Source: Inhella crocodyli (GTDB lineage: Bacteria > Pseudomonadota > Gammaproteobacteria > Burkholderiales > Burkholderiaceae_C). Taken from it: a stretch of DNA of 64,000 nucleotides. The stretch is from NCBI RefSeq assembly GCF_004004565.1, contig NZ_SACM01000001.1, positions 1,178,001 through 1,242,000 on the forward strand. Direction: 5' to 3'. The notes beneath the pieces are model-generated. The model made no database searches. It worked only from the letters and a program-made list of their open reading frames with translations, and was not told the origin of the DNA. Numbering within the stretch: the first letter of the stretch is position 1; each line of letters begins with the position of its first letter. Below, one piece after another: positions 52,122-62,931 of this stretch. A program made the translations under genes and the position numbers.

Positions 52122-53557
52122 GCACCTTGAACGTACAACCCGTCGTGATGGCCGGTGGCTCCGGCACGCGCCTGTGGCCCTTGTCGCGCGCCGGCTACCC
52201 CAAGCAATTCCTCGTGCTGTCGGGCAACCAGAGCCTGTTCCAGCAGGCCGTCGCCCGCCTGGCGGCCTTGGCCGACGCCGACTTGGCCGTGCGCCCTCCC
52301 CTGGTGGTGGGCAACGAAGAGCACCGCTTCTTGGTGCTGGACCAGTTGCGCGAGTTGCCGGTGCCGCCGGCCGACGTGCTGCTGGAGCCCTGCGGCCGCA
52401 ACACGGCGCCGGCCGTCACCTTGGCCGCGCTGCAGGCCATGAGCCAGGGCGACGACCCGGTGATGGTGGTGACGCCGGCCGACCAGACCGTGACCGACGC
52501 CGACGCCTTCACCGCCGCCCTGCGCCGTGCCGTGCACCGCGCGGCCGGGGGCGACCTGGTGGTCTTGGGCGTCGACCCCGACCGCCCCGAAACCGGCTAC
52601 GGCTACATCCAGGCCGCTGGGCTCGCCGGGGCCCAGCGCGTGGCGCGCTTTGTCGAGAAGCCCTCGCTGGCCACGGCCCAGGCCTATTTGGCCGAGGGCG
52701 GTTACTACTGGAACGCCGGCCTGTTTGTGCTGCGCGCCAGCACCTGGTTGAAGGCCTTGGGGCAGTTCCGCCCTGACATCCTGGCGGCCACGCGCACCGC
52801 CTACGACGGCGCGCAGCGCGACGGCGCCTTCTTGCGCCCCAACGCCGCCGCCTTCGCCGCGGTGCCCGCGGAGTCGGTGGACTACGCGGTGATGGAAGCC
52901 TGCCCAGGCAGCGCCTTCCACCTGGCCATGGAGCCGCTGAAGGCCGGGTGGAACGACCTCGGCGCGTGGGAGGCCGTCTGGCAGGTGGGCGAGCACGACG
53001 CCCAAGGCAACGTGGCGCGCGGCGACGCCCTGCTGAGCGGCTGCGAGAACACGCTGGTGCAGGCCGGCGAGCGCCTGGTGGCGGCCGTGGGCCTGCGCGA
53101 CGTGATGGTGGTGGAAACCGCCGATGCGGTGCTGGTGGCCGACCGCAGCCGCAGCCAAGAGGTCAAGCACATCGTGGCCCAGCTGGCCCAGTCGGGCCGG
53201 GGCGAGGGCCTGCTGCACCGCAAGGTGCACCGCCCCTGGGGCTGGTACGACAGCATCGACCAGGGCGAGCGCTTCCAGGTGAAGCGCATCTTGGTCAAGC
53301 CCGGGGCCGCCCTGAGCCTGCAAATGCACCACCACCGCGCCGAGCACTGGATCGTGGTCAGCGGCACGGCCGAGGTGACCGTGGGCGACAAGACCCTGCT
53401 GCTGGGCGAGAACCAAAGCACCTACATCCCGCTGGGCGTGGTGCACCGCCTGGCCAACCCCGGCAAGCTGCCGCTGGAAATCATCGAGGTGCAGTCGGGC
53501 AGCTACTTGGGCGAAGACGACATCGTGCGGTTTGAAGACACCTATGGAAGGACTTGA
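52118..53557 (+). CDS. manC: mannose-1-phosphate guanylyltransferase / mannose-6-phosphate isomerase
   Basis: A bifunctional type II enzyme supplying GDP-mannose. It has 479 residues: an N-terminal nucleotidyltransferase with [20 protein letters not shown] and FVEKPSLATAQAYLAEGGYY, and a C-terminal cupin isomerase with GAALSLQMHHHRAEHWIVVS. ATG 52118 overlaps the galE stop. No manB (phosphomannomutase) is in the window, so mannose 1-phosphate must come from elsewhere. Confidence 0.94.
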   Translation: MSTLNVQPVVMAGGSGTRLWPLSRAGYPKQFLVLSGNQSLFQQAVARLAALADADLAVRPPLVVGNEEHRFLVLDQLRELPVPPADVLLEPCGRNTAPAVTLAALQAMSQGDDPVMVVTPADQTVTDADAFTAALRRAVHRAAGGDLVVLGVDPDRPETGYGYIQAAGLAGAQRVARFVEKPSLATAQAYLAEGGYYWNAGLFVLRASTWLKALGQFRPDILAATRTAYDGAQRDGAFLRPNAAAFAAVPAESVDYAVMEACPGSAFHLAMEPLKAGWNDLGAWEAVWQVGEHDAQGNVARGDALLSGCENTLVQAGERLVAAVGLRDVMVVETADAVLVADRSRSQEVKHIVAQLAQSGRGEGLLHRKVHRPWGWYDSIDQGERFQVKRILVKPGAALSLQMHHHRAEHWIVVSGTAEVTVGDKTLLLGENQSTYIPLGVVHRLANPGKLPLEIIEVQSGSYLGEDDIVRFEDTYGRT

Positions 53558-53560
53558 GGC

Positions 53561-54619
53561 ATGACGATCCTCGTCACCGGCGGTGCCGGCTTCATCGGCA
53601 GCAACTTCGTGCTGGACTGGCTGGCGCAGTCGGACGAGCCCGTGCTCACCCTGGACGCGCTGACCTACGCCGGCAATCGCGAAAACCTGGCATCGCTCGC
53701 GGGCGATGCGCGCCACACCTTCGTGCACGGCGACATCACCGACCGGGCCTTGGTCGACCGGCTGATGGCCGAGCACCGTCCGCGCGCCATCGTCCACTTC
53801 GCGGCCGAGAGCCACGTCGACCGCTCGATCCACGGCCCGGGAGCCTTCATCCAGACCAACATCCAAGGCACCTTCACCCTGCTGGAGGCGGCGCGCACGC
53901 ACTGGCAATCCTTGGCGGACGAGGCCAAAGCGGCCTTCCGCTTCTTGCACGTCAGCACCGACGAGGTCTACGGCAGCCTGGCCGCCGACGCCCCGGCCTT
54001 CACGGAGACCCACCCCTTCGAGCCCAACAGCCCCTACAGCGCCAGCAAGGCGGCCAGCGACCACCTCGTGCGCGCTTGGCACCACACCTACGGCCTGCCG
54101 GTGCTGACCACCAACTGCAGCAACAACTACGGGCCCTACCACTTCCCCGAGAAGCTGATCCCGCTGATGATCGTCAACGCGCTGGCGGGCAAGCCCCTGC
54201 CCGTGTACGGCGACGGGCAACAGATCCGCGATTGGCTGTACGTCAAGGACCACTGCGCCGCCATCCGCCGCGTGCTCGAGGCCGGGCGCTTGGGCGAGAC
54301 CTACAACGTGGGCGGCTGGAACGAAAAGGCCAACATCGACATCGTCAAGACCGTGTGCGCGCTGCTGGACGAGATGCAGCCCAGCGCCGAGGGCCCCTAC
54401 GCCCGCCTGATCACCTACGTGAAGGACCGGCCCGGGCACGACCGGCGCTACGCCATCGACGCCCGCAAGCTGGAGCGCGAGTTGGGCTGGAAGCCGGCCG
54501 AAACCTTCGAGACCGGCATCCGCAAGACGGTGCGCTGGTACCTCGACCACCCGGATTGGGTGCTGCGCGTGCAGTCGGGCGCCTACCGCGATTGGGTGGC
54601 CACCCAGTACCAAGCATGA
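53561..54619 (+). CDS. rfbB: dTDP-glucose 4,6-dehydratase
   Basis: First committed modification in dTDP-L-rhamnose synthesis: dTDP-glucose to dTDP-4-keto-6-deoxyglucose. It has 352 residues, with [35 protein letters not shown] and [12 protein letters not shown] all present. GAAGGA within the end of manC serves as its ribosome site, 3 nt after the manC stop. It overlaps rfbD by ATGA. Confidence 0.96.
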   Translation: MTILVTGGAGFIGSNFVLDWLAQSDEPVLTLDALTYAGNRENLASLAGDARHTFVHGDITDRALVDRLMAEHRPRAIVHFAAESHVDRSIHGPGAFIQTNIQGTFTLLEAARTHWQSLADEAKAAFRFLHVSTDEVYGSLAADAPAFTETHPFEPNSPYSASKAASDHLVRAWHHTYGLPVLTTNCSNNYGPYHFPEKLIPLMIVNALAGKPLPVYGDGQQIRDWLYVKDHCAAIRRVLEAGRLGETYNVGGWNEKANIDIVKTVCALLDEMQPSAEGPYARLITYVKDRPGHDRRYAIDARKLERELGWKPAETFETGIRKTVRWYLDHPDWVLRVQSGAYRDWVATQYQA

Positions 54620-55488
54620 AGCTGCTGGTCTTGGGGGCCAATGGCCAGGTCGGCTGGGAACTGCAGCGCGCCCTGGCCCCGCTGGGCGAGGTGCACGCCT
54701 GGGACCGCACGGCGGGCGACCTGGGCCAGCCCGAGGCCCTGGCGGCGGCAGTGCAGGCCTTGGCGCCTGCGGCCATCGTCAATGCCGGGGCGTACACGGC
54801 CGTGGACAAGGCCGAGTCGGAAGCCGCCTTGGCCCACACCGTGAACGCGGAAGCCCCGGCGTACCTGGCCCAGGTGGCCACGCGCCTGGGTGTGCCCTTG
54901 GTGCACTACAGCACCGACTACGTGTTCGACGGCAGCGGCACGCATGCCCGAACCGAAGACGCCCCCACCGGCCCCTTGAGCGTGTACGGTCGCAGCAAGC
55001 TGACCGGGGAAGACGCCATCCGTGCCAGCGGCTGCCACCACCTGATCCTGCGCACCAGCTGGGTGTACGCCGCCCGTGGGGGCAACTTCGCCAAGACCAT
55101 GCTGCGCTTGGGCCAAGAGCGCGAACGACTGCGCGTGGTGAACGACCAGTGGGGCGCCCCCACCGGCGCCGAGCTCCTGGCCGATGCGACGGCCCACGCG
55201 CTGCGCGCGGTGCTGGCGCAGCCCCAGCTTGGCGGCACCTACCACCTGTGCGCCGCCGGTGAAACGAATTGGGCGGCATACGCCCGCTTTGTCGTCGACA
55301 CCGCGCGCGCGATGGGCCGCACACTCGCCTGTCAAGCGGTGGACGGCATCCCGACCAGCGCCTACCCCACGCCGGCGCAGCGCCCCCTGAACTCGCGGCT
55401 CGACTGCCGTCGCTTCGAGCAGGCCTTCGGGCTGCGCCTGCCGGCCTGGGAGCAAGGCGTGCGACGGATGCTGGCCGAAATCACCTGA
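54616..55488 (+). CDS. rfbD: dTDP-4-dehydrorhamnose reductase
   Basis: Final NAD(P)H-dependent reduction to dTDP-L-rhamnose. It has 290 residues. [15 protein letters not shown] is the nucleotide loop, [12 protein letters not shown] holds the catalytic Thr/Asp region, and YGRSKLTGE is the Tyr-x3-Lys. It is translationally coupled to rfbB; rfbA follows after 10 nt. Confidence 0.95.
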   Translation: MKLLVLGANGQVGWELQRALAPLGEVHAWDRTAGDLGQPEALAAAVQALAPAAIVNAGAYTAVDKAESEAALAHTVNAEAPAYLAQVATRLGVPLVHYSTDYVFDGSGTHARTEDAPTGPLSVYGRSKLTGEDAIRASGCHHLILRTSWVYAARGGNFAKTMLRLGQERERLRVVNDQWGAPTGAELLADATAHALRAVLAQPQLGGTYHLCAAGETNWAAYARFVVDTARAMGRTLACQAVDGIPTSAYPTPAQRPLNSRLDCRRFEQAFGLRLPAWEQGVRRMLAEIT

Positions 55489-55498
55489 AGGACGCGCC

Positions 55499-56365
55499 AT
55501 GCGCAAAGGCATCATCCTCGCCGGGGGCTCGGGCACCCGGCTGCACCCGGCCACCTTGGCCGTCAGCAAGCAGCTGCTGCCGGTGTACGACAAGCCCATG
55601 GTCTATTACCCGCTCAGCACCCTCATGCTGGGGGGCATGCGCGACGTGCTCTTGATCAGCACGCCACAAGACACCCCGCGCTTCAGCCAGTTGCTGGGCG
55701 ACGGCAGCGCCTGGGGCATGAACATCCAGTACGCGGTGCAACCCAGCCCCGACGGCCTGGCCCAGGCCTTTCACATCGGGCGGGATTTCATCGGCGGCGC
55801 CCCCAGCAGCCTGGTGCTGGGCGACAACATCTTCTACGGCCACGACCTGCCGGCCTTGCTGCGCGAGGCCAATGCCCGCACGGAAGGGGCCTCGGTCTTC
55901 GCCTACCACGTGACCGACCCGGAGCGCTACGGCGTGGTCGAGTTCGACGGCCAGCAGCGCGCCATCTCCATCGAGGAAAAGCCGCGCCAGCCCAAGAGCA
56001 ATTTCGCCGTCACGGGCCTGTACTTCTACGACGAACAGGTCTGCGATCTGGCCCGCGACCTCCGGCCCAGCCCACGCGGTGAGTTGGAGATCACCGACCT
56101 CAACGCGCTCTACTTGGCCCAAGGGCAGTTGCACGTCGAGACCATGGGTCGCGGCTACGCCTGGCTGGACACCGGCACGCACGACAGCCTGCTCGATGCG
56201 GGGCAGTTCATCGCCACCCTGGAGCGGCGGCAAGGCCTGAAAGTGGCGTGCCCCGAAGAGATCGCCTACGTGCAGGGCTGGATCGACGCCGAGCAGCTGC
56301 TGAGGCTGGCCGCTCCGCTGGCCAAGACGCAGTACGGCCAGTACCTGCAAAGGCTGGTGAAGTGA
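55499..56365 (+). CDS. rfbA: glucose-1-phosphate thymidylyltransferase
   Basis: Makes dTDP-glucose from dTTP and glucose 1-phosphate and is normally inhibited by dTDP-rhamnose. It has 288 residues, with [20 protein letters not shown] as the nucleotide loop and [20 protein letters not shown] near the C-terminus. AAGGA precedes ATG 55499. Its last codons overlap the GTG start of rfbC. Confidence 0.96.
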   Translation: MRKGIILAGGSGTRLHPATLAVSKQLLPVYDKPMVYYPLSTLMLGGMRDVLLISTPQDTPRFSQLLGDGSAWGMNIQYAVQPSPDGLAQAFHIGRDFIGGAPSSLVLGDNIFYGHDLPALLREANARTEGASVFAYHVTDPERYGVVEFDGQQRAISIEEKPRQPKSNFAVTGLYFYDEQVCDLARDLRPSPRGELEITDLNALYLAQGQLHVETMGRGYAWLDTGTHDSLLDAGQFIATLERRQGLKVACPEEIAYVQGWIDAEQLLRLAAPLAKTQYGQYLQRLVK

Positions 56366-56919
56366 AGGTCGTGCCCACCGCCCTCGACGGGCTGTTGATC
56401 CTCGAACCCCAGGTCTTTGGCGACGCCCGGGGCTTCTTCACCGAAAGCTGGAACGCCGAACGCTTCAACGAGGCGGTCGGCCGCGAGGTGCGCTTCGTGC
56501 AGGACAACCACAGCCGCTCGCGCCGCGGGGTGCTGCGCGGCCTGCACTTTCAGCGCGCGCCGCATGCGCAAGGCAAGCTCGTGCGCTGCGTGTCGGGCGC
56601 CGTGTTCGACGTGGCGGTGGACCTGCGCGCGGGCAGCCCCACCTACGGCCGCTGGGACGGCGTGGAACTGAGCGCCGACAACCACCGCCAGCTCTGGGTG
56701 CCGCCGGGCTTTGCGCACGGCTTCTTGGTGCTCAGCGAAAGCGCCGACTTCCTCTACAAGACGACGGACTACTACGCCCCCCAGGCCGAAGGGGCCGTGC
56801 GCTGGGACGACCCCGACATCGGCATCGTCTGGCCCGACCTGGGCAGCCCGCCCCAACTGGCGGCCAAGGACGCCGCGGCCGCGGCCTTGAAAGACACCGC
56901 GCCGCTGCAGCCGGCCTGA
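56362..56919 (+). CDS. rfbC: dTDP-4-dehydrorhamnose 3,5-epimerase
   Basis: Epimerises dTDP-4-keto-6-deoxyglucose at C3 and C5. It has 185 residues in a cupin fold with [20 protein letters not shown] (catalytic His) and the later [20 protein letters not shown]. The GTG start at 56362 lies in the last two codons of rfbA. It completes rfbBDAC. Its stop codon lies inside a hairpin shared with the convergent epimerase gene. Confidence 0.94.
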   Translation: MKVVPTALDGLLILEPQVFGDARGFFTESWNAERFNEAVGREVRFVQDNHSRSRRGVLRGLHFQRAPHAQGKLVRCVSGAVFDVAVDLRAGSPTYGRWDGVELSADNHRQLWVPPGFAHGFLVLSESADFLYKTTDYYAPQAEGAVRWDDPDIGIVWPDLGSPPQLAAKDAAAAALKDTAPLQPA

Positions 56920-56939
56920 GCCCAGGTCGGGCTCAGGCC
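56913..56939. terminator. 11-bp hairpin containing both convergent stop codons
   Basis: GGCCTGAGCCC (56913-56923) pairs perfectly with GGGCTCAGGCC (56929-56939) around AGGTC. Each arm contains one gene's TGA. There is no T-tract, so it may slow polymerase in both directions or protect mRNA 3' ends. Confidence 0.55.
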
Positions 56940-57940
56940 TTGAAGTAGTTACGGTACCAGGCGACGAAGTTGCCGATGCCTTGGGGCACCGGCATGGCCG
57001 GCTTGAAGCCGGTCCAAGCCTCCAGTTCGCTGACGTCGGCGTGCGTGGCGGGCACGTCGCCGTCTTGCAGGGGCATGAAGTTCTTTTCAGCCACCCGGCC
57101 GGTGGCCGCCTCGATGGCCTCGATGAACTCCATCAAGGTCACGGGGTTGTGGTTGCCGATGTTGAACACGCGGTAGGGCGCGTTCGAGCGCGCCGGGTCG
57201 GCCTGCACCGGGTCGTAGGCCGGATCGATCTCGGCCGGGCGGTCCAGCACGCGCACCACGCCCTCGGCGATGTCGTCGATGTAGGTGAAGTCGCGCACCA
57301 TCTTGCCGTGGTTGAACACATTGATGGGCTTGCCCTCCAAGATGGCCTTGGTGAACAAGAACAGGGCCATGTCGGGGCGGCCCCAGGGACCGTAGACCGT
57401 GAAGAAGCGCAGGCCCGTGGTGGGCAGGCGGAACAGGTGGCTGTAGGTGTGGGCCATCAGCTCGTTGGCCTTCTTCGTCGCGGCGTACAGGCTCACCGGG
57501 TGGTCCACGCTGTGGTGCTCGCTGAACGGCATCAGGGTGTTGCCGCCGTACACGCTGCTGCTGCTGGCGTAGACCAAGTGCTGAACGCCGTGGTGGCGGC
57601 AGCCCTCCAGGATGTTCATGAAGCCCTGAACGTTGGCGTCGATGTACGCGTGCGGGTTGGTCAGCGAATACCGCACCCCGGCCTGGGCGGCCAGGTGCAC
57701 CACGCGGTCGAACTTCTCGGCGGCGAACAGCGCGGCCATGCCCTCGCGGTTCTCGACGTCCAGCTTGACGAAGCGAAAGCCAGCGTGCGGCGTCAGTCGC
57801 GCCAGACGGTCGTGCTTGAGTTGCGGGTCGTAGTAGTCGTTGAGGTTGTCCAGGCCCACGACCTCGTCGCCTCGCGCCAGCAGGATCTGGCTCACGTGCA
57901 TGCCGATGAAACCGGCGGCGCCGGTGACGAGGATCTTCAT
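56933..57940 (-). CDS. NAD-dependent epimerase, UDP-glucuronate 4-epimerase-like
   Basis: 335 residues of the extended SDR family. [14 protein letters not shown] is the NAD loop, [11 protein letters not shown] and [19 protein letters not shown] hold the active site, and [20 protein letters not shown] is characteristic of UDP-glucuronate 4-epimerases (CapI type), which make UDP-galacturonate. No UDP-glucose dehydrogenase is in view to supply the substrate. GGAG precedes ATG 57940. It is transcribed away from wecB with 87 nt between. Confidence 0.88.
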   Translation of the reverse strand: MKILVTGAAGFIGMHVSQILLARGDEVVGLDNLNDYYDPQLKHDRLARLTPHAGFRFVKLDVENREGMAALFAAEKFDRVVHLAAQAGVRYSLTNPHAYIDANVQGFMNILEGCRHHGVQHLVYASSSSVYGGNTLMPFSEHHSVDHPVSLYAATKKANELMAHTYSHLFRLPTTGLRFFTVYGPWGRPDMALFLFTKAILEGKPINVFNHGKMVRDFTYIDDIAEGVVRVLDRPAEIDPAYDPVQADPARSNAPYRVFNIGNHNPVTLMEFIEAIEAATGRVAEKNFMPLQDGDVPATHADVSELEAWTGFKPAMPVPQGIGNFVAWYRNYFKA

Positions 57941-58027
57941 GGAGGACTCCGCATTCAGGGGGATCAAGGGTCGGGGCGCATTGTCGGCGCGCCACAATGA
58001 CTGGCCCGTTGCCACCCCCTGATTCCA

Positions 58028-59134
58028 ATGGCCAAACCCCTGCTCCACCTCGTCGCCGGCGCCCGGCCGAACTTCATGAAGATCGCGCCCCTGGTGCGGG
58101 CCCTGCAGGCCGATGGCCGCCTGGACTTCCAGATCGTGCACACCGGCCAGCACTTCGACCGCGACATGAACGAGGTGTTCTTCGAAGAGCTCGGCATCCC
58201 CCAACCCGACGTGCGCCTGGGCTGTGGTGGGGGCAGCCATGCCGAGCAGACCGGCAAGATCATGCAGGCCTACGAGCAACTGATCGCCACGGCCAAGCCC
58301 GCCTGCTGCCTGGTGGTGGGCGACGTGAACTCCACCCTGGCTTGCGCCATCGTGGCCAAGAAGGCCGGCGTGCCGGTGGCGCACGTGGAAGCCGGCCTGC
58401 GCAGTGGCGACATGTCCATGCCCGAGGAAATCAACCGCCTCGTCACCGACGCCATCACCGACTGGTTCTTCGTCACCGAGCCCTCGGGCCTGGCCCACCT
58501 CCAGCGCGAGGGCAAGCCCATGGAAGCGGTCTTCGACGTCGGTCACGTGATGGTGGACAACGTGCTGTACCAAGCCGCCAAGCTCCAAGACATGGACACC
58601 TCGGGCTTGGAGACCGATGCCTTCAAGAAGGCGCATCCACGCTACGTGGCGGTGACCTTGCACCGCCCCAGCAACGTCGACGGCGAGGTCAACCTGCGCC
58701 GCGTGGCCGGGGTGCTGCGCCGCGTGGCCGAGCACCTGCCCATCGCGTTTGCGGTGCACCCGCGCACGCGGAAGAACCTGGAAGCCGCTGGCATCGACCT
58801 GGGGCCCAACGTCACGCTGATGGGCCCGCAGCCCTACATGAGCTTCTTGCACCTCTGGAAAGACGCAGCCCTGGTGCTGAGCGACAGCGGTGGCTTGCAA
58901 GAAGAGACCACGGCCCTGGGCGTGCCCTGCGTGACCATGCGCGACAACACCGAGCGGCCGGTGACGGTGGACGAAGGCAGCAACGTGCTGGCCGGCACCG
59001 ACCCCGACACCGTGGTGGCCGCCTGCCTGGACGTGATCCAGCACGGCGGCAAGCGCGGCCGCCGACCGGCGCTCTGGGACGGTCAAGCCGCCCAGCGCAT
59101 CGTCGACCTGCTGGCCTCCCGCCTCGTGGCCTGA
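58028..59134 (+). CDS. wecB: UDP-N-acetylglucosamine 2-epimerase (non-hydrolysing)
   Basis: Converts UDP-GlcNAc to UDP-ManNAc for surface polysaccharides. It has 368 residues, with [17 protein letters not shown] at the start, [19 protein letters not shown] in the middle and [17 protein letters not shown] near the UDP site. wecC (the usual next enzyme, a dehydrogenase) is not adjacent. Its stop lies 3 nt from the convergent epsD stop. Confidence 0.94.
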   Translation: MAKPLLHLVAGARPNFMKIAPLVRALQADGRLDFQIVHTGQHFDRDMNEVFFEELGIPQPDVRLGCGGGSHAEQTGKIMQAYEQLIATAKPACCLVVGDVNSTLACAIVAKKAGVPVAHVEAGLRSGDMSMPEEINRLVTDAITDWFFVTEPSGLAHLQREGKPMEAVFDVGHVMVDNVLYQAAKLQDMDTSGLETDAFKKAHPRYVAVTLHRPSNVDGEVNLRRVAGVLRRVAEHLPIAFAVHPRTRKNLEAAGIDLGPNVTLMGPQPYMSFLHLWKDAALVLSDSGGLQEETTALGVPCVTMRDNTERPVTVDEGSNVLAGTDPDTVVAACLDVIQHGGKRGRRPALWDGQAAQRIVDLLASRLVA

Positions 59135-59137
59135 GCC

Positions 59138-59992
59138 TCAGGGCCCGGCCGAGGCCGCGGCGCTGGCCGGGGCGGCCATGCTGCCCAGGTAGGTGACGCT
59201 GGCCTTCTCTCGCAAACGGCGCAAGCCGGCTTGCACCTGGGCTTGGCGGCGCTCGGCCCACAGCTGCTGCTCGATCGCCGGTCGCGCCTGGGCCAAGGTC
59301 CACGGCGCGGCCTGCGCACCCAGGCGCTGCACGACCCACAGGCCGCCCGGGCGGGCGACCACGGTCCATTGTCCGTCGGCCAGCGCCGGCAAGGCGCCCT
59401 GCAAAGCAGCCGGCCATTGCTCGGTGGGCCGCAACACCGACGCAGGTTGCACCCGCAGGCCAGCGGCCTGGGCCTGCGTCAGCCACAGCCCGAAGTCGGC
59501 GCCGGCGGGCACCTGCGCCTGCAGGGCGCCCAGGGCCGAAGGCGGGCCGTCGATCAGCAGCTCTTGCGCCCGGAACACTTGGCGCTGCGCGTAGAGCTGG
59601 GGCACCGAGGCGTAGTGCTTCGCCACCTCCTCGTCCGTGGGGGCCGGCACGTCCGCAGCCAAGGACTGCGCGTAGGCCCGTGCCATCAACTCGCGCCGGG
59701 CCGCGTCCAGTTGCGCCGCCACCCGGGAGTCGCGGTCCAGCTTCAAGGCCTCGGCCTGCTGCAACGCCAGTTCCTGGTCGATCAGGCGCTCCAGCACCTG
59801 CGGGGCCAGCGCGGCGCGCTGCTCGGGGCCCAGCGCGCCTTGGCGCTCCAACGCGTCTTGCAACTGGCGCACGGAGATCGTTTCGCGGTTGACCTGCACC
59901 ACCGGTCGCAGGGCGGGGTCCTGCGGGGTGCAGGCCGTCAGCGCCAGCAGCAGGCCCAGGGCCTGAACGGCCTTAGCAGCGAATGCCGACAT
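59138..59992 (-). CDS. epsD: EpsD-like peptidyl-prolyl isomerase lipoprotein
   Basis: 284 residues. The signal peptide ends in LLALTAC, so it is a lipoprotein. A SurA-like N-terminal region ([36 protein letters not shown]) is followed by a parvulin-type region with weak motifs. EpsD-type proteins accompany exopolysaccharide export genes, but none are in this window. The start lies inside ubiE, overlapping its 3' end by 20 nt, an unusual junction. Confidence 0.78.
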   Translation of the reverse strand: MSAFAAKAVQALGLLLALTACTPQDPALRPVVQVNRETISVRQLQDALERQGALGPEQRAALAPQVLERLIDQELALQQAEALKLDRDSRVAAQLDAARRELMARAYAQSLAADVPAPTDEEVAKHYASVPQLYAQRQVFRAQELLIDGPPSALGALQAQVPAGADFGLWLTQAQAAGLRVQPASVLRPTEQWPAALQGALPALADGQWTVVARPGGLWVVQRLGAQAAPWTLAQARPAIEQQLWAERRQAQVQAGLRRLREKASVTYLGSMAAPASAAASAGP

Positions 59993-60704
59993 GCAAAGCC
60001 ACCGCGCCCGCGGCCATGTTGTGCACGTCCACGTGGCCGAAACCGGCCGCCTTCATCATGGCCTTGAGCGTGGCCTGGTCAGGGTGCATGCGGATGCTTT
60101 CGGCCAGGTACTTGTAGCTGTCGGCATCACCCGCCAGCCACTGCCCGAGCTTGGGCAGCACCTTGAAGGAGTACCAGTCGTAGGCCTTGCGCAGCGGCTC
60201 GGCGATTTGCGAGAACTCCAGCACCAGCAAGCGCCCGCCCGGCTTGAGCACCCGCGCCATCTCGGCCAACGCCAAGTCTTTGTGCGTCATGTTGCGCAGG
60301 CCGAAGGCCACGCTGACCAGGTCGAAGGACTGCGACGCGAAGGGCAGCTTTTCGGCGTCGGCCAAGAGGCTGGGGGTGAGCACGCCCTCGTCGAGCAGCC
60401 GGTCGCGGCCCGTGCGCAGCATGGCCTCGTTGATGTCGCTGTGCAGCACCAGGCCCGTGGGACCCACGCGCTTGGCGAAGGCCTTGGTGAGGTCGCCGGT
60501 GCCCGCCGCGATGTCCAGCACGCGCTCGCCACCTTGCAGGTTGGCCACCGCCACCGTGTAGGCCTTCCACGCCCGGTGCAAGCCCCCGGACATGGCGTCG
60601 TTCATCAGGTCGTACTTGCTGGCGACCGAGTCGAACACACCGCGCACCTTGCGCGCCTTGACCTGCTCGTCGACGGTCTCGAATCCGAAATGCGTTTGGC
60701 TCAT
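59973..60704 (-). CDS. ubiE: ubiquinone/menaquinone C-methyltransferase
   Basis: SAM-dependent C-methylation in ubiquinone synthesis. It has 243 residues. [40 protein letters not shown] and [19 protein letters not shown] are the UbiE signatures. AAGGAG sits in the end of the DUF971 gene, and the start overlaps its stop (ATGA). ubiJ and ubiB lie about 9 kb further on the same strand. Confidence 0.96.
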   Translation of the reverse strand: MSQTHFGFETVDEQVKARKVRGVFDSVASKYDLMNDAMSGGLHRAWKAYTVAVANLQGGERVLDIAAGTGDLTKAFAKRVGPTGLVLHSDINEAMLRTGRDRLLDEGVLTPSLLADAEKLPFASQSFDLVSVAFGLRNMTHKDLALAEMARVLKPGGRLLVLEFSQIAEPLRKAYDWYSFKVLPKLGQWLAGDADSYKYLAESIRMHPDQATLKAMMKAAGFGHVDVHNMAAGAVALHVGIRC

Positions 60705-61096
60705 CGCGCCACTCCTTCAGGGTCTCGGCTGGCCCCGGCCGCGGCCAAGCGGGCCTCGTACTCGGCCCACAGTCGCGCCTCGTTCTGGCCCAGGTGGTAG
60801 AGGTAGTCCCAGCTGAACAGGCCGCTGTCGTGCCCATCGCTGAAGCTCGGCCGCAGGGCGTAGTGGCCCACCGGTTCAAGGCCCAGGATCTGAACCCCTC
60901 GCTTGCCCACTTGCAGCACTGCCTGCTCGGGGCTGTGCCCCTGCACCTCGGCCGAGGGGCTGTAGACCCGCAGCAGTTCGGCGGGCAAGGCGAAGCAGGC
61001 CCCGTCGTCGAACGCCACCTCGAGGCGCTGCGTGCCCTGGTGCAGGGTGATCGCGCTGGGACGAGGGAACTCGGGACGCAAACCGGCCATGGCCAT
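60701..61096 (-). CDS. DUF971 protein (GBBH-like N-terminal domain)
   Basis: 131 residues with the DUF971 core [36 protein letters not shown] and [20 protein letters not shown]. The domain is found alone in bacteria or at the N-terminus of gamma-butyrobetaine hydroxylases; alone it is probably linked to iron-sulfur cluster handling, but this is not settled. It is translationally coupled to ubiE. Starts at 61096 and 61090 are both possible; either lies directly behind the subtilase terminator. Confidence 0.87.
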   Translation of the reverse strand: MAMAGLRPEFPRPSAITLHQGTQRLEVAFDDGACFALPAELLRVYSPSAEVQGHSPEQAVLQVGKRGVQILGLEPVGHYALRPSFSDGHDSGLFSWDYLYHLGQNEARLWAEYEARLAAAGASRDPEGVAR

Positions 61097-61101
61097 GCCA
61101 A

Positions 61102-61134
61102 TGAAAAAGGGGCCGCCAGTGTAGGCGGCCCCTT
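61102..61134 (-). terminator. intrinsic terminator after the subtilase gene
   Basis: On the minus strand AAGGGGCCGCC pairs with GGCGGCCCCTT (61124-61134 with 61107-61117), followed by five T. It ends only 6 nt before the DUF971 start. Confidence 0.88.
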
Positions 61135-61158
61135 GGGCGCACAAGGAAGTGCGAAGGC

Positions 61159-62931
61159 TTACCAGCTCAGGCCCAGGGTGTAGGTGCCCGCGCCGCCGCT
61201 GTAATAGCGAACGCGCACGTAACGGGTGGTCGTGGTCGTGCCGGTGTTGGCCGAGGTGGCCGAATCCACCTGACCCGCACCCTTGGTGCTGGAGGTCAGC
61301 TGCGTGCCCGCGCTGTTGTAGATGTACAGGTCGTAGTCCTTGGTGCCGCCGTTGAGCGTGGCGGTCAAGGTCTTGCCGGCCGGCAGGTTGACGCGGAAGT
61401 AGTCCGTGTCGGTCGTGGTCGACAGCGAGCCGTTCACCGTGGCCGGGGCGCTGACCAGGTTGGCGGTGCCGGTCGTGTTGTTCGACTCGGTCTCGTTCAC
61501 GCCCGTCGGGGGCGGCGTGGTGCCACCGACGATGGCCGCGATCGCTGCCGTGGCATTGACGATGCCGGTGCCGCAACCGCTGCAGGTGGCCGGGAAGGCG
61601 CGGGCGCTGGACTTCAGGGCCGACTCGATCTGGTCCGGCGTGGCCGTGGGCTTGACCGCGTACATCAGGGCGACGACGCCGGCCACGTGGGGCGTGGCCA
61701 TCGAGGTGCCTTGGTAGTAAGCGTAGTTGTCGGCGCCCGGCGTGGTCGTGCCGGCATTCAGCGTCGACAAGATGCCGTTGGTCGTGCCGGTGCTCATCTC
61801 ACCGCCAGGCGCGGCCACGTCCACCAAGGTGCCAAAGTTCGAGTACGACGCGCGGCCGCCCGTCGGGCCCACGGCCGCCACGGCGATCACGCCCGAGCAG
61901 TTGGCCGGGTTGCTGTTCGAGACGTTCTGGTTCTCGTTGCCAGCGGCCACCACCACGGTGGTGTTGCGCGAGCGGGCGCTGTTGATGGCGTTTTGCGTCG
62001 TGGTGTCGCAAGCGCCGCCGCCGCCCAGGCTCATGTTGATGACCTTGGCCGGGGTCGGGTTGGCGGGCAGGCCACTGACCGTGCCGCCGCTGGCCCAGAT
62101 CATGCCGTCGGCGATGTCCGAGGTGTAGCCGCCGCAACGGCCGAGCACGCGCACGGCCTGCACCTTGGCGCCGTAGGCCACGCCGATCACGCCGGTGCTG
62201 TTGTTGCCCACGGCCGCGATGGTGCCGGCCACGTGGGTGCCGTGCCAGCTGGAGTTGCTGGCCTGCGAGCCCGTGCCGCACTGGCCGGCGGTGTTCCAGT
62301 CGCCGGGGTCGGAGGGGTCGCTGTCACGGCCACTGCCGTCGTTCGAGACCGTGGTGTCCACGATCATGTCGTAGCCCGACACGATGTTGGCGGCCAAGTC
62401 AGGGTGCGGGCGAATGCCGGTGTCCAGCACGGCCACGGTCACGCCAGCGCCGTTGGTGGTGTCCCACGCGGTGTTGGCACGGATGCCGCCATTGCCGCTG
62501 CCCAGGCCCCACAGGCTGCTGTAGTTGGTGTCGTTGGGCGTCAGCAGCGGGTACATCTTGCGATCGGGCTCGGCGTACTCGATGGTCGGGTCCTCGGCCA
62601 TCATCTTGGCGGCCAAACCGCGCAGGTCGGCGACCGGCATGGCGCGGTTCAGTTGCATCACGTCGGCGCCCAGGCCGTTGCGGCGCAGTTGCGACATGGC
62701 CAAGCCCATCTCGGCCGCCAAGCGGCCGCGCACGGCGCTGGCCTGGCTCGAGGCCTCGGCCACCAGTCCGTTGGTGGCGCGGTACTTGATGATCATGCGA
62801 TCGGTGTGATCGGCCGCCTCGGCCGGCGCGCGGAACAACTGCTGCGCTTGGGCCATGCCCGCACAGGCCGTGGCCACGCACAAAGAAACCAACAACTTCA
62901 CCGGCAACTGCTTCGAATCCATCCAAGACAT
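61159..62931 (-). CDS. secreted S8 subtilisin-like protease with C-terminal PPC domain
   Basis: 590 residues. A signal peptide (about 1-29) and a propeptide with the I9-like [12 protein letters not shown] precede the catalytic domain. The triad is Asp170 in [14 protein letters not shown], His230 in [14 protein letters not shown] and Ser410 in [11 protein letters not shown], with the oxyanion Asn331 in [10 protein letters not shown]. The C-terminal 90 residues form a pre-peptidase C-terminal (PPC) domain, often removed after secretion. GGAG precedes ATG 62931. It has a long structured leader and its own terminator, so it is a single-gene unit. Confidence 0.95.
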   Translation of the reverse strand: MSWMDSKQLPVKLLVSLCVATACAGMAQAQQLFRAPAEAADHTDRMIIKYRATNGLVAEASSQASAVRGRLAAEMGLAMSQLRRNGLGADVMQLNRAMPVADLRGLAAKMMAEDPTIEYAEPDRKMYPLLTPNDTNYSSLWGLGSGNGGIRANTAWDTTNGAGVTVAVLDTGIRPHPDLAANIVSGYDMIVDTTVSNDGSGRDSDPSDPGDWNTAGQCGTGSQASNSSWHGTHVAGTIAAVGNNSTGVIGVAYGAKVQAVRVLGRCGGYTSDIADGMIWASGGTVSGLPANPTPAKVINMSLGGGGACDTTTQNAINSARSRNTTVVVAAGNENQNVSNSNPANCSGVIAVAAVGPTGGRASYSNFGTLVDVAAPGGEMSTGTTNGILSTLNAGTTTPGADNYAYYQGTSMATPHVAGVVALMYAVKPTATPDQIESALKSSARAFPATCSGCGTGIVNATAAIAAIVGGTTPPPTGVNETESNNTTGTANLVSAPATVNGSLSTTTDTDYFRVNLPAGKTLTATLNGGTKDYDLYIYNSAGTQLTSSTKGAGQVDSATSANTGTTTTTRYVRVRYYSGGAGTYTLGLSW

